Under the pieces are notes generated by a model. The model saw nothing but the letters and a program-made list of their open reading frames with translations. It was not told where the DNA came from and did not search any database. Below, in pieces: positions 8,694-19,112 of a stretch of 64,000 bases of DNA (within the stretch, counting starts at the first letter, position 1; each line of letters begins with the position of its first letter). Made by a program: the position numbers and the translations under genes. This DNA comes from Ruegeria arenilitoris. GTDB taxonomy: Bacteria; Pseudomonadota; Alphaproteobacteria; Rhodobacterales; Rhodobacteraceae. The stretch is from NCBI RefSeq assembly GCF_013031355.1, contig NZ_WPZO01000003.1, positions 186,001 through 250,000 of the forward strand, given 5' to 3'.

Positions 8694-10319
8694 TCACTCT
8701 GCTTGTCGGCGCAATGAGATCAGAATGTCCACGACCGCGTCGATCACCTCGGGATCATCCAAGGCGGGGTCCGGCATAGAAGTCTCACCCGCTACAGACT
8801 GCGGATTGCTGAGGAAGGCGACGAGTTGGTCACGATCCCACTCACCGCCGACGGCAGAAAGGGATTGCGAGTAGTCGAAATCAGACAAACCCGCAATTTT
8901 GCGCCCGTAAACCTCGCCCAAAGACGGGGCACTGGCACTGGGCAACACACCAAATCCATGACATTCGGCGCAGCCTTCCAACGCGGTTTCTACCGCTTCG
9001 GCCGTGTGTTCAGACAGATCAAGGTTCGCGATTTTGGAAACCGCAAACTGATAGCTGGGGTCAAACTCGCCAACAGTCAGGTGCAGCACCTTTTTTTGAT
9101 CCGTCCACAGAACAATCGCATCGCCATGTTGATGGACATACCGGATACGGAAACCCAACGGGATACGTTCGTTAAACAGAATACTGTCGCCCTTCGTGCG
9201 GATACGGAACAGGCTGTTGCCAGCCAGTGAACCGGCGATCAGATCGCCATCCCAGGCGGGATGGAAGTCCTCAATAGGTGCCAGCGAGCTGACAGCGACA
9301 GACGGCAACCAGGAATAAGCAGGCAGTTCGAATTCGGGGTGGCGCCCGTAATCCAGCGTGTCTGGTAGCGGCAAGCGGTTGTACCGTGTTCCCAACGATA
9401 CCTTCGGCCAGCCGTAATCATTGCCTTCGCGAATGAGGTTCAACTCATCCCCACCCCGTCGACCATGTTCAACCGCCCACAGCTTGCCATCGGCATCAAA
9501 GGCAATGCCCTGCATGTTCGAGTGGCCCTGGCTGACAATGCGGTTCTCGCCGGTTTCAAGGTCAATCGCGATCACCTTGCCATACATCTGCTCGGGGTCC
9601 TGAGACAGCGGTACCGGCGCATAAATCCCATCCTGCGCATAGTCACCAGCCGCAAGATAAAGCGTTCCGTCTTCGTCTACACGAAAGCGCCCACCGGCCA
9701 TGTGCCCTTGAATGGCGCGACCGCTCGGGTTCGGCGCAAGGCAGGGCTCTGTCGAAAACACAAGGGTCCAGTCGTCCGCACCGATCGATATATCAGCTGC
9801 AGCAGTTCCATTCAAATCGGCCTGCGCGATCGAGGTACGGTAGCAGTTTTCACCTTCGACCCACTCAGTGAACGAAACGAGCAGCACATCGTCGAAAACG
9901 CCCACATCGTTATAGCGAAAGAAAAAGTGGGCGAAGTTGTAGTTCGGATTTGCGGACTCGAAATCCAGCATGGCCTTCCACCCGTTCGGCGGCGGGGCGA
10001 TATCCAGTTTGCCGGCCTCGTCCCCGCTTACTTCGAAGAACCCGCCTTCATGGGTCATCAAAAGCAGATCGTTGCCCATGCTGGCCAAGGCGCCGCCACC
10101 TCCGGCGCGTTCCACCGGAACGTCCAGCGCGCGCATATTCAGCGCGGTAAAAATGGTCTCGACCTGCGTTGTCTGATCGTCGGACCAAACCGGCGCGGTG
10201 TGCGCCACGCCCCCATGGCTTTTGCGCAGGTCCTCAACCTCAAGGACCAGCAGGACAACCGCCGCTGCCAGGGCCACCACAACGAACGGGCTCGTCAAAA
10301 GCCGTTTCACAAATTTCAT
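8694..10319 (-). CDS. PQQ-dependent sugar dehydrogenase with C-terminal cytochrome c domain
   Basis: 541 residues. One hydrophobic N-terminal segment (about residues 9-27) anchors or exports it. The central part is a beta-propeller of the soluble glucose/sorbosone dehydrogenase type, with AIDLETGENR, GIAFDADGKLWAVEHG and RRGGDELN typical of the PQQ and calcium site. Near residue 450 a heme-binding CAECH begins a cytochrome c domain; SMPDP near residue 510 could supply the Met ligand. The fusion suggests that electrons pass from PQQ to the attached heme and on to the periplasmic chain. The sugar substrate cannot be read from sequence. It is monocistronic and convergent with the DUF427 gene. 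Confidence 0.85.
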   Translation of the reverse strand: MKFVKRLLTSPFVVVALAAAVVLLVLEVEDLRKSHGGVAHTAPVWSDDQTTQVETIFTALNMRALDVPVERAGGGGALASMGNDLLLMTHEGGFFEVSGDEAGKLDIAPPPNGWKAMLDFESANPNYNFAHFFFRYNDVGVFDDVLLVSFTEWVEGENCYRTSIAQADLNGTAAADISIGADDWTLVFSTEPCLAPNPSGRAIQGHMAGGRFRVDEDGTLYLAAGDYAQDGIYAPVPLSQDPEQMYGKVIAIDLETGENRIVSQGHSNMQGIAFDADGKLWAVEHGRRGGDELNLIREGNDYGWPKVSLGTRYNRLPLPDTLDYGRHPEFELPAYSWLPSVAVSSLAPIEDFHPAWDGDLIAGSLAGNSLFRIRTKGDSILFNERIPLGFRIRYVHQHGDAIVLWTDQKKVLHLTVGEFDPSYQFAVSKIANLDLSEHTAEAVETALEGCAECHGFGVLPSASAPSLGEVYGRKIAGLSDFDYSQSLSAVGGEWDRDQLVAFLSNPQSVAGETSMPDPALDDPEVIDAVVDILISLRRQAE

Positions 10320-10564
10320 TCCCTGACCTCATTTTTTTCGTTTTCCGACGCGCGAAAAGGTGCTGCTCGCGCATATAGAAACTGGATTTCCTGGCAGTAT
10401 CAACCCGGCTGACCGTTTCCAACTGCTGAGATCGGCGAGTGTGGTTCACGGGTCCTTTTGGCAACTGGCAGCCTCCGGAAATGGTCACGCCGGCTCACGC
10501 GGCTGTTGAGTGCATGTGAACGGCAGACTGGGCAGAATACGCGTGTCTACCACCGGAGGATGCC

Positions 10565-11929
10565 ATGTCGATCACTCGCCGCTTTTTCGTTGGACTGTTG
10601 GGCGCCGCCGCGTCGCCCGGCGCGCTTTGGGCCCAGCAGGACCCGGTGCTGGAGGCCGTCAGGACCACGGTCTACGGCAGCAACGCGGAGTTCAAGCAGG
10701 GCATGGCCTTTTTGGTGCAGCGCGGCAACCCGGACGTCGTTCCCGCCCTGATGACCGGGATGCGCTATGGCCGGCGTCGCAGTAACGAGATCGCCAAGGT
10801 CATGCAATCCCTGACCGGTGAAAGTATCGGCAACGATTGGTTCGATTGGATGCTGTGGCAGGAAAGGAACCCGCAATTGGTCCCCCATCCCTCGCTGATC
10901 CCGTTCAAGCGCGAGGTGTTGCTGGGGATCGACCAGAATTTCGAAAACTTCCTGCGCCCCGAATATCTGCAACGGGACAAGATGAAAATCCGGCTGGAAG
11001 AGATCGCCTGGGGCGGCGTGCACAAGGATGGTATCCCGTCGCTGGACAACCCGACGCTGATACCTGCCGCGCGGGCTGATTACCTGAAAAATGACGATCT
11101 GGTTTTTGGTGTCTCGATCAACGGGGATGAGCGCGCCTATCCTTTGCGCATCATGGGCTGGCACGAGATGTTCAATGAGGTGATCGGCGGCGTGCCGGTG
11201 GCGCTGGCCTACTGTACGTTGTGCGGCTCGGGCATCCTGTTCGAAACGCAGGTAGCGGGGCGGCGAAAACCGTTGATCTTCGGCTCGTCGGGGCTCCTGT
11301 ATCGCTCAAACAAGCTGATGTTTGACCGCGAGACCCATTCGCTGTGGAACCAATACACCGGCAAGCCCGTTGTGGGGCCGTTGGCGGTCAGCGGGATCGA
11401 GTTGAAACAGCGCCCCGTGGTGATCACCACATGGGAGAGTTGGAAGACCTCACACCCCGACACGCGTGTCCTGTCACTGAACACCGGGCATCGGCGCAAC
11501 TATGGCTCGGGCGTGGTGTATCGCGAATATTTCGCCTCGCCCGAGTTGATGTTTCCCGCGCTGGTCGATCAAACTGCGCATCAACAGAAGGATTACGTCT
11601 TTGCCATCCGACAGTTCGGCGCGGCCCGGGCCTGGCCATTGGAGGCGTTCAACAAAACTCACGTGATCAACGACGCTATTGCCAATCGTCCTCTGGTTCT
11701 GATCGGAAATGCCGACAAGCGCACCGTGCGCGCCTATGAGCGGAAAACGCACCAGTTCAAAGCCTCGGATGGCGGGCTTGTGGATCAGAATGGCCAGAAA
11801 TGGACCCTGAACGAAGAGGCTCTGATCGGACCGGACGGCACACAGTTGCCACGCGTCGCGGGCCATATCTCGTACTGGTTCGCGTGGGACAACTATCTGG
11901 GTGACGCGGCGACAGTGTATCCCGGCTAG
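10565..11929 (+). CDS. DUF3179 domain protein, Tat-type signal
   Basis: 454 residues. The N-terminus SITRRFFVGLLGAAASPGALWAQ has a twin-Arg pair, a hydrophobic core and an AxA-like end, so export by Tat is likely. The body carries the DUF3179 signature: YPLRIMGWHEMFNEVIGG, then VALAYCTLCGSGILFE with paired Cys, FGSSGLLYRSNKLMFDRET and SLWNQYTGKPVVGP. Function is unknown; the CxxC may bind metal or be redox-active. The ATG at 10565 follows GGAGG by 5 bases. Its stop overlaps the stop of the convergent ClC gene by 4 bases (CTAG). Confidence 0.9.
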   Translation: MSITRRFFVGLLGAAASPGALWAQQDPVLEAVRTTVYGSNAEFKQGMAFLVQRGNPDVVPALMTGMRYGRRRSNEIAKVMQSLTGESIGNDWFDWMLWQERNPQLVPHPSLIPFKREVLLGIDQNFENFLRPEYLQRDKMKIRLEEIAWGGVHKDGIPSLDNPTLIPAARADYLKNDDLVFGVSINGDERAYPLRIMGWHEMFNEVIGGVPVALAYCTLCGSGILFETQVAGRRKPLIFGSSGLLYRSNKLMFDRETHSLWNQYTGKPVVGPLAVSGIELKQRPVVITTWESWKTSHPDTRVLSLNTGHRRNYGSGVVYREYFASPELMFPALVDQTAHQQKDYVFAIRQFGAARAWPLEAFNKTHVINDAIANRPLVLIGNADKRTVRAYERKTHQFKASDGGLVDQNGQKWTLNEEALIGPDGTQLPRVAGHISYWFAWDNYLGDAATVYPG

Positions 11930-13611
11930 GAATGCTCTTCGGCCGCCGTGGCCGCCAGCGCGCGGTTATAGGCCTTCAACGCATCAATATGGTATAGCGC
12001 CCCAACCGGGTTTTCGCTGCCGTCTTCCTCCACGGTCACGACAGGAATGCAAGGGATGTCATCGCGGTCGAAATAAGGCATCGCCGCTTCCAGCGTGGCA
12101 CTGGCCTGCACACACAGGCCCTGTTCGACCAGTTCCAGTGCCTCTTCCCGGGTGATCGACTTCGCATCGCCGATCGGCCGCATCACCGCCCCGGCGCGCA
12201 GCATTGCCAGCAGATAGGCCTGTGGTCCTGCGGCCAGATGCACGTTACGGCGTTCCAGTTGGGTCAAAAAGAACGAACGGTCCACGAGGCGCGAGGCCAG
12301 CGCAGTCGACATCGACACCGAGACCATCACCGCCAGACCGATCTGCCAGTCTCCGGTCAGTTCAAACACGATCATGGTGGTGGAAATCGGCGCGCCCAGC
12401 ACAGCAGCGGCTACGGCCCCCATTCCGGCAAAGGCATAAAGCGTATGAGTCCCGGATACATCCGGCAACAGCCCGGTAGCGATCAGGCCAAAGGCCAGCC
12501 CGGTCAGCGCCCCAATCATCAGCGACGGCGAGAACACCCCGCCCCCCATGCGTCCGCCCATCGTGATCGCCAGCGCCACCGTCTTGATCACTGCAAACAG
12601 GATCGCAACCGTCAGGGTCAGGTCTCCGGTCAGGGCGCGGATTGTGGTTTCGTAGCCGACGCCGATGATATGCGGGAACCAGATCGCCAGAAGGCCCAGC
12701 ATTGCACCGGATACCGCCGGGCGCAGCCAGCGCGGCAGTGACAGGCGGCTTTGGATATGGCTGCCGATATCCTCGGCAAAGAAGATCGAGCGCATCAGCA
12801 ACAGCGACACCAGCCCACAGATCAGACCCAGGATCAGGAACGCGGGCAGTTCCACATAGAACTGCAGCGATCCCGGTGTTTCCAGAATGAACTCGGTCAC
12901 ATCGCCATATTCCAGCCGGTTTATCACCGTTCCCGCGACCGATGCGATGACGATGGGCGCGAAAGCGTGCACGGCAAAGTGGCGCAACACGACCTCAAGC
13001 GCGAACAATGCCCCTGCGATGGGCGAGTTGAAGCTGGCTGAAACCGCCGCCGCAACGGCGCAACCCAGCAGGTCTCGCCCGGTGATGCCATCGGCATGGA
13101 TACGCTCGCTGACCCAAGTTGAGATCACCCCGGCCATATGCACCACCGGCCCTTCTCGGCCAGACGACCCACCTGTGCTGAGCGTGATCAGCGAAGCAAA
13201 GAACGAGGCGACCCCCGCTTTACCCTCGACCCGGCCATCCGTCAGCGCGGCGCCCTCGATCACGTCCGCAACCGAACGCACGCGCCCGTCATCCGTAAAA
13301 TTGTGCAGAATCACACCCACGATCAGGCCGCCGATGATCGGGATGATCAGGATAAGAAACCACGGCAATTTCTCGGCATGGCTGTGCAGCAGCAGGATGT
13401 CCTCAGTATCATAGACATAGGCCTGCAGCGCCCGGATCGCCTTGCGGAACCCAAGCGCCATGAACCCCGCCGCGACCCCGATGGCCAGCGCAATGAACCA
13501 GAACTGGATCTGACTGGGACCGCGCCGCCGCATCACCCGCCACGCGTCCTTCATCGCGGCCAATGCCTGATTAAGCTGGTTGCGCAGAACGGTGCGGGTC
13601 GATTGGGTCAT
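11926..13611 (-). CDS. ClC family chloride channel/antiporter with CBS domains
   Basis: 561 residues. About ten or more membrane segments occupy residues 40-440. GGSSGREGPVVH holds the external gating/proton Glu of the ClC family, and GGRMGGGVFSPSLMIGA is the later selectivity loop. The C-terminal ~120 residues look like a CBS pair (PIGDAKSITREEALELVEQ, PCIPVVTVEEDGS) that may sense nucleotides. It should carry chloride, as a channel or in exchange for protons, across the inner membrane. ATG at 13611. It is 89 bases downstream of the recN stop on the same strand, with no strong terminator between. Confidence 0.93.
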   Translation of the reverse strand: MTQSTRTVLRNQLNQALAAMKDAWRVMRRRGPSQIQFWFIALAIGVAAGFMALGFRKAIRALQAYVYDTEDILLLHSHAEKLPWFLILIIPIIGGLIVGVILHNFTDDGRVRSVADVIEGAALTDGRVEGKAGVASFFASLITLSTGGSSGREGPVVHMAGVISTWVSERIHADGITGRDLLGCAVAAAVSASFNSPIAGALFALEVVLRHFAVHAFAPIVIASVAGTVINRLEYGDVTEFILETPGSLQFYVELPAFLILGLICGLVSLLLMRSIFFAEDIGSHIQSRLSLPRWLRPAVSGAMLGLLAIWFPHIIGVGYETTIRALTGDLTLTVAILFAVIKTVALAITMGGRMGGGVFSPSLMIGALTGLAFGLIATGLLPDVSGTHTLYAFAGMGAVAAAVLGAPISTTMIVFELTGDWQIGLAVMVSVSMSTALASRLVDRSFFLTQLERRNVHLAAGPQAYLLAMLRAGAVMRPIGDAKSITREEALELVEQGLCVQASATLEAAMPYFDRDDIPCIPVVTVEEDGSENPVGALYHIDALKAYNRALAATAAEEHS

Positions 13612-13700
13612 TGGCCCTCGGGGATCAAGTTTTATCCCTTACTAAGCCACGGGACGCCCTTATAAAAGTGGGATCGCGACGGTTTGAGGTTCGGAAAGCG

Positions 13701-15350
13701 TCAGGCGTCCAGCAAAGCACGGGCGGCGGCGCGGGCCTCGTCGGTAATGGTGTCCCCGGCAACCATGCGGGCGATTTCGTCCACGCGGTCGGGATCGGCC
13801 AGCGGGATGACGGTGGACAGGGTCTGGCCATCGGCGACCTGCTTCTGCACCCGCCAGTGATGTGCCGCGCGGGCTGCCACTTGCGGCGAATGCGTCACCA
13901 CCAGCACCTGCCCGCCCTGCGCCAGCGAGGCCAGACGACGCCCCACCGCATCGGCAGTTGCGCCGCCGACACCGCGGTCGATTTCATCAAAAATCATAGT
14001 GCGAGCGCTGTCGTCACCGGTCAGACAGACCTTGAGCGCCAGTAGGAAACGGCTGAGTTCACCGCCCGAGGCGATCTTGTTCAGCGGCCCGGACGGTGCG
14101 CCGGGGTTGGTGGCAACAGTAAAGGCCACCGCATCTTTGCCTTCAGGGCCGGGATCGGCGGCTGTGATTTCGGTCTGAAACACCGCACGCTCCATTTTCA
14201 GCGGTGCGAGCTCGGCCATCACCGCGGTGTCCAGCTGAACTGCAGCTTGCTTGCGTGCAGCGCTGAGCGCGGTGACGGCGTTGTCATAGGCGGTCTGCGC
14301 GGCGTCGACCGCGGCTCTCTGATCGGCCAAATCAGCATCACCCGCGTCCAGCCGATTCAACCGATCACGCAGCGTAACAGCAAAGGCCCCCAGATCGTCC
14401 GGGGCCACGTCATGCTTGCGCGCCAGCGCGCGGATGGCGAACAGGCGCTCTTCGGCGGCCTCAAGCTCTGCCGGGTTGAAATCCAACGCCTGAAGGCAAG
14501 AATTCACGCCATCCTGTGCCTCACCCAATTCGATAAGGGCACGGCCAAGAGCGGCAATAGGCTCCTCTAGCTGCCCGCCCGCATTTTCCGACACACCTTC
14601 CAACCAACGCACGGCGTCGGACATCGACCCTTCGGCTCCGTCCCCGCCCAGCAGATCAAAAGCACGGGCCACGTCATCGCGAATACGTTCCGCCCCCTGC
14701 ATCATCCGGCGACGCGCATCCAGTTCGGCATCCTCACCTGGCTGTGGGTCCAACTTGTCCAGTTCCGCAACGGCGTGGCGCAGGAATTCCTCTTCGGCGC
14801 GCATGGCGGCGAGGGTCGCCTCGGACTCTGCCAGAGCCTTACGCATACGCGACATCTCGGTCCACGCCGCACGTACAGCGGCGAGGTGCGTCCCCACTCC
14901 GGCATAGTCATCCAGCATGGTCCGGTGCCCGCGCGGGTTCAGCAGCCCGCGATCATCGTGCTGGCCGTGCAGTTCGATCAAAGTTTCGGACAGCGCCCGC
15001 AGAACCTCGCCCGAGCAGCGCCGGTCATTGACCCAAGCGGTCTTACGACCTTCAGCAGTGTTAACCCGGCGCAGGATCAATTCCTCACCACCGGGCAAAC
15101 CGGCCTCGGCCAGAACCGCATGTGCAGCGTGATCGGGACCGAGTTCGAACTCGGCGACCACCTCACCTTGCGCCGCGCCCTGACGGACCAGTTCGGCCCG
15201 ACCGCGCCAACCCAGCACGAAACCCAACGAATCCAGCAGGATCGACTTGCCCGCACCAGTTTCACCGGTCAACGCGTTCAAACCCGGCTGAAACGTCAGT
15301 TCCAGCCGGTCGATGATCAGCATGTCGCGGATATCAAGGGCGCGCAGCAT
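13701..15350 (-). CDS. recN: DNA repair protein RecN
   Basis: 549 residues, an SMC-like ATPase for double-strand break repair. Walker A GETGAGKSI is at about residues 29-37; the C-terminal signature NKIASGGELSRFLLALK and Walker B TMIFDEIDRGVGG follow near residues 425-470. Between them is a coiled-coil rich in Ala, Glu and Arg. Length is normal. The gene is last in the long minus-strand run lpxC-bamD-recN and starts 35 bases after the bamD stop, so it is probably cotranscribed with bamD. Confidence 0.97.
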   Translation of the reverse strand: MLRALDIRDMLIIDRLELTFQPGLNALTGETGAGKSILLDSLGFVLGWRGRAELVRQGAAQGEVVAEFELGPDHAAHAVLAEAGLPGGEELILRRVNTAEGRKTAWVNDRRCSGEVLRALSETLIELHGQHDDRGLLNPRGHRTMLDDYAGVGTHLAAVRAAWTEMSRMRKALAESEATLAAMRAEEEFLRHAVAELDKLDPQPGEDAELDARRRMMQGAERIRDDVARAFDLLGGDGAEGSMSDAVRWLEGVSENAGGQLEEPIAALGRALIELGEAQDGVNSCLQALDFNPAELEAAEERLFAIRALARKHDVAPDDLGAFAVTLRDRLNRLDAGDADLADQRAAVDAAQTAYDNAVTALSAARKQAAVQLDTAVMAELAPLKMERAVFQTEITAADPGPEGKDAVAFTVATNPGAPSGPLNKIASGGELSRFLLALKVCLTGDDSARTMIFDEIDRGVGGATADAVGRRLASLAQGGQVLVVTHSPQVAARAAHHWRVQKQVADGQTLSTVIPLADPDRVDEIARMVAGDTITDEARAAARALLDA

Positions 15351-15385
15351 CGGGTCTCAGCGTCCCACGCCTGTAGCCATGGCGA

Positions 15386-16228
15386 TTACAACCACTCACC
15401 TTTGATCGTCTGGCGGTAGATCTGGCTGAGCCAGTTGTTGCCGCGACTCTTCAGCTCCAACCCGCGCGAGGTCAGCAGCTTGTAGCCCGCGTCATACCAC
15501 TCGGACGATTGGTAGTTATATCCCAGAATCGCACCGGCCGACTGCGCTTCGTCCACCAGACCCAGCGACAGATACGCTTCGATCAGACGGTAGAGCGCCT
15601 CTGCGGTGTGGGTGGTTGTCTGGAAATCCTCGACCACCACACGGAACCGGTTGATGGCCGCGGTATAGTGATCCTGACGCAGGTAATAGCGCCCGATCTC
15701 CATCTCTTTGCCAGCCAGGTGGTCAAAGGCCAGATCGAATTTCAGAACCGCCGAGGTGGCATATTCACTGTCGGGATAAACCTCGATCACAGTCCGCAGC
15801 GATTGCAGCGCCTGGAACGTCAGGCCCTGATCGCGACCAACCTCGTCGATCTGGTCATAATAGCTGAGCGCCAGAAGGTACTGCGCATAAGCCGCGTCTT
15901 CGTCCGTCGGGTAGAAGTCGATATAGCGTTGCGCGGCGGCGCGGCTTTCTTCGTAGTTCTTGTCCGTGTGGAACGAAAACGCCTGCATGATCAGCGCGCG
16001 TTTTGCCCAGTCGGAATAGGGATACAGACGCTCCACTTCCGAGAAATACCACGCCGCATCATCCGAGCGATTCTGCGACAGCTCATACTCACCACGTGTG
16101 AAAATCTGTTCTGGCGTAAAGCCTTCCAGGTTCTGATTGCGGTCTGCGCCTTTGTCGCCGCAGGCCGTCAAAACTGCTGTCAGAAGTATCGCGCCCGCGA
16201 ATCTGACTGCCGCTTTGGTGCCAACCAT
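15386..16228 (-). CDS. bamD: Outer membrane assembly lipoprotein BamD
   Basis: 280 residues. A signal peptide ends in the lipobox LTAC (Cys at about residue 22), so the mature protein is lipid-anchored. The body is TPR-like: QIFTRGEYELSQNRSDDAAWYF, then RYIDFYPTDEDAAYAQYLLALSYY, the classic BamD/ComL pattern. BamD works with BamA to insert beta-barrel proteins in the outer membrane. ATG at 16228. It lies between lpxC and recN on the same strand, 127 bases after the lpxC stop, with small GC hairpins but no clear terminator between. Confidence 0.95.
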   Translation of the reverse strand: MVGTKAAVRFAGAILLTAVLTACGDKGADRNQNLEGFTPEQIFTRGEYELSQNRSDDAAWYFSEVERLYPYSDWAKRALIMQAFSFHTDKNYEESRAAAQRYIDFYPTDEDAAYAQYLLALSYYDQIDEVGRDQGLTFQALQSLRTVIEVYPDSEYATSAVLKFDLAFDHLAGKEMEIGRYYLRQDHYTAAINRFRVVVEDFQTTTHTAEALYRLIEAYLSLGLVDEAQSAGAILGYNYQSSEWYDAGYKLLTSRGLELKSRGNNWLSQIYRQTIKGEWL

Positions 16229-16355
16229 TCCGCCTATCCTTGTCGTATTGCTTATCGGGGTAAGCCCCGGATCGGGCTTCGGTTTAGCACATATAGTTCC
16301 GGGGCAAAACGCCTTAGTACACCCGCTGGCGGAATTGTCGACCGAGTTGATCTAA

Positions 16356-17276
16356 TCAGGCAACTTCGGGAATTTCGTCCCAGACAAGGCCCTGTCCCGG
16401 CAGGCGCGCGGCCTGTTCGGGGGTGCATAGCACCGGGCGTACCGCGCCGGGTGTTTCGAACAGCTTGCGCAGCAGCGTATTGGTCATTGCGTGGCCGGAC
16501 TTGTCACCGGTGAAGTGGCCAAGAATCGGACCACCCGCCAGATAGAGGTCACCCAGAGCATCCAGCATCTTGTGGCGCACTGCCTCATCCGCGTGACGGA
16601 AACCGCCCGGGGTCAACACTTCGTCGCCCTGAACAACGACAGCGTTTTCCAGCGTACCACCAAGGGCCAAACCGTTTTCGCGCATCGCTTCTACGTCGGT
16701 ACGACGGCAGAAGGTGCGGCAATCGCTGAGTTCGCGCGCGAACGATCCGTTGCGCATGTCCAGTCGCTTGGTCTGGCTGCCAATGGCGCTGTCTTCGAAA
16801 TCAATGTGGAAATCGATGATCAGCCCGTCTGCCGGTGCAATCGACGCGCTGGCGCCCTCGCGAGACGCGGTTACCGGCTTGAGAACCTCGAAGGCCAGAA
16901 CCGGGCTGGCCTGACGGCGCACACCCTTGGCCATGATGCCGCGCACGAAATCGATTGACGAGCCGTCCATGATCGGAACTTCGGGGCCATCGATTTCAAT
17001 CAGTGCGTTATGCACGCCGCATCCGGCCAGAGCGGCCATGATATGCTCGACAGTCGACACCGAGACGCTTGCTTCGTTCACCAGACGGGTGCAGAGCGGC
17101 GTGCGCTCGACCACGTCATAGATCGCAGGGATCAACGCATTGCCCAGCTCGATATCCGTCCGTTTGAACCAGATGCCGTGACCGGCGGCTGCCGGCTTCA
17201 GGACCATCGTCGCAGGCTTACCGCTGTGCAGCCCGACGCCTGTAAACGTAATCGGAGATTTGAGCGTATGTTGCAA
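16356..17276 (-). CDS. lpxC: UDP-3-O-acyl-N-acetylglucosamine deacetylase LpxC
   Basis: 306 residues from a TTG start. LpxC is the zinc deacetylase that commits cells to lipid A synthesis. TGVGLHSG opens the protein; zinc ligands lie in VSTVEHIMAAL and in HKMLDALGDL, which supplies His and Asp. I chose TTG at 17276 (MQHTLKSPITFTGVGLHSG) because related proteins begin this way and GAGG precedes it by about 9 bases; the frame extends to another TTG at 17348 with an unconserved leader. It is downstream of ftsZ, as in many alphaproteobacteria, but a terminator separates the two, so it has its own promoter. Confidence 0.95.
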   Translation of the reverse strand: MQHTLKSPITFTGVGLHSGKPATMVLKPAAAGHGIWFKRTDIELGNALIPAIYDVVERTPLCTRLVNEASVSVSTVEHIMAALAGCGVHNALIEIDGPEVPIMDGSSIDFVRGIMAKGVRRQASPVLAFEVLKPVTASREGASASIAPADGLIIDFHIDFEDSAIGSQTKRLDMRNGSFARELSDCRTFCRRTDVEAMRENGLALGGTLENAVVVQGDEVLTPGGFRHADEAVRHKMLDALGDLYLAGGPILGHFTGDKSGHAMTNTLLRKLFETPGAVRPVLCTPEQAARLPGQGLVWDEIPEVA

Positions 17277-17441
17277 GTTGAACCTCGGTGAGTGGTTTCC
17301 GGCCTTTACGGTCCGTGTTGGACACTCAACTAAGGAAGGTCGGGTCAAGGCTCAACTCACTCTTTGTAACTGAATGAAACATGAATGTAACAGATCGGCA
17401 AATCCCTGCTTACATACAGACAACCCACTGTATTCAAAAAG

Positions 17442-17469
17442 AAAAGGGTCGCCAGATGGCGACCCTTTT
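17442..17469 (-). terminator. Intrinsic terminator of ftsZ
   Basis: A 12-bp stem (AAAAGGGTCGCC with GGCGACCCTTTT) and a 4-base AGAT loop lie 20 bases after the ftsZ stop. On the minus strand the stem runs into a T-run (TCTTTTTG). It separates ftsZ from lpxC. Confidence 0.9.
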
Positions 17470-17489
17470 TAACTATTTTGTTACCGGGT

Positions 17490-19112
17490 TCAGTTGGCCT
17501 GACGGCGCAGGAACGCTGGAATTTCGATCCGATCCTGATCAGGGTCGGCCTCGTCATGCGCAGGTGCCGTAGCGTCAGTTTGGCGCATCGGAGGCTGCTG
17601 GCGCACTGGTTGGGCCGGGGTATCAGCGGCGTGGCCAGTCATCCGGTCGATCAGGCGGTTAAAGCCAAACCGGGGACGATCCTGCGCATCCGACTGCGGC
17701 GCCGAGGCCGGTTGATTGGCCTGCGGACGGGGCGCGGGATGGCCGCGTTCAGCCGCCGGGATATTCTGAACGGCGGCCTGCAGACGCTGCAGTGCCTCAG
17801 GCGACGGGGTCCCTGCCGCAGGCTGAGGTTGCGGCGCAACAAAGCTCTCGGGCGCGGACTCAACCGGTTCAGGGGTCGGCTCGAATTCAGCCACACGCGG
17901 CTGATAGGCCGGGGGCGGCAAACCGTCATCGTCCTGCTCCGCGCGCGGCTGGAACTGCGGCTGCGCAGGCTCCTCGGCGGTTTCGAACAGCGAAGGTTCA
18001 CGGTTCACTTCGGCCTGCGGCGCAGGTTCGGCCACTTCAGCCACTGCGGCGGGGGTCTCTTCCTGCAGCGGCTCTTCTGCCGAAACGGTGCGGGTCAGTG
18101 GGGCGGACATGCTGCGGCGCGCAACCGGTACTTCCTCGGTTTTCTCGCTGGCATCGATGCCGGTTGCCACAACCGAAACGCGCATGCCGCCTTCCATTGC
18201 GGTATCGAGGGTCGAACCGACGATGATGTTGGCCTCGGGGTCCACTTCCTCGCGGATGCGGTTGGCGGCTTCGTCCAGTTCGAACAGGGTCAGGTCGTGC
18301 GAACCGGTGATGTTGATCAGCACACCCTTGGCGCCTTTGAGGCTGATTTCGTCCAGCAGTGGGTTGGCAATCGCCTTCTCGGCCGCCTGAACCGCGCGAT
18401 CCTCACCGGTAGCCTCACCAGTACCCATCATTGCCTTGCCCATTTCGTCCATCACAGCGCGAACATCGGCAAAGTCGAGGTTGATCAGGCCCGGACGCAC
18501 CATCAGGTCAGTCACGCCTTTAACACCCTGATACAGAACGTCATCTGCCATCGAGAACGCCTCGGTAAAGGTGGTCTTCTCATTGGCCAGACGGAACAGG
18601 TTCTGGTTCGGGATGATGATCAGCGTGTCGACAACCTTCTGCAGCGATTCAACGCCGTCTTCGGCCTGACGCATCCGCTTGGCACCTTCAAACTGGAAGG
18701 GTTTGGTGACAACGCCCACGGTCAGCACGCCCAGCTCCCGCGCAGCCTGCGCGATGATCGGAGCTGCGCCCGTACCGGTGCCGCCACCCATGCCAGCGGT
18801 GATAAAGCACATATGCGCGCCAGCCAGATGATCGACGATCTGTTCGATGCTTTCTTCGGCAGCTGCGGCACCTACTGCGGGACGCGCACCGGCGCCCAGC
18901 CCTTCGGTGACTTTAACGCCCAGCTGCACCCGCGCCGAGGACTGGCTTTGCTGCAGCGCCTGCGCATCGGTGTTGGCGACCACGAAATCTACGCCGTCCA
19001 GCTGTTTCTCAATCATGTTGTTGACAGCGTTGCCGCCTGCACCACCAACGCCAAAAACTGTAATCCGAGGCTTCAGTTCGTCGTGCCCGGGCATCGAAAG
19101 ATTCAATGTCAT
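17490..19112 (-). CDS. ftsZ: Cell division GTPase FtsZ
   Basis: 540 residues. The tubulin-like GTPase domain covers about residues 15-330, with the GTP-binding loop GGGTGTG at 109-115 and [11 protein letters not shown] carrying the catalytic T7-loop Asp residues. A long Pro/Gln/Ala-rich linker of about 180 residues follows, ending in the conserved C-terminal peptide [11 protein letters not shown] that binds FtsA and other partners. Long linkers are usual in alphaproteobacteria. The gene has a 348-base upstream gap, so it likely has its own promoters as well as read-through from ftsQA, and it ends at a strong terminator. Confidence 0.98.
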   Translation of the reverse strand: MTLNLSMPGHDELKPRITVFGVGGAGGNAVNNMIEKQLDGVDFVVANTDAQALQQSQSSARVQLGVKVTEGLGAGARPAVGAAAAEESIEQIVDHLAGAHMCFITAGMGGGTGTGAAPIIAQAARELGVLTVGVVTKPFQFEGAKRMRQAEDGVESLQKVVDTLIIIPNQNLFRLANEKTTFTEAFSMADDVLYQGVKGVTDLMVRPGLINLDFADVRAVMDEMGKAMMGTGEATGEDRAVQAAEKAIANPLLDEISLKGAKGVLINITGSHDLTLFELDEAANRIREEVDPEANIIVGSTLDTAMEGGMRVSVVATGIDASEKTEEVPVARRSMSAPLTRTVSAEEPLQEETPAAVAEVAEPAPQAEVNREPSLFETAEEPAQPQFQPRAEQDDDGLPPPAYQPRVAEFEPTPEPVESAPESFVAPQPQPAAGTPSPEALQRLQAAVQNIPAAERGHPAPRPQANQPASAPQSDAQDRPRFGFNRLIDRMTGHAADTPAQPVRQQPPMRQTDATAPAHDEADPDQDRIEIPAFLRRQAN

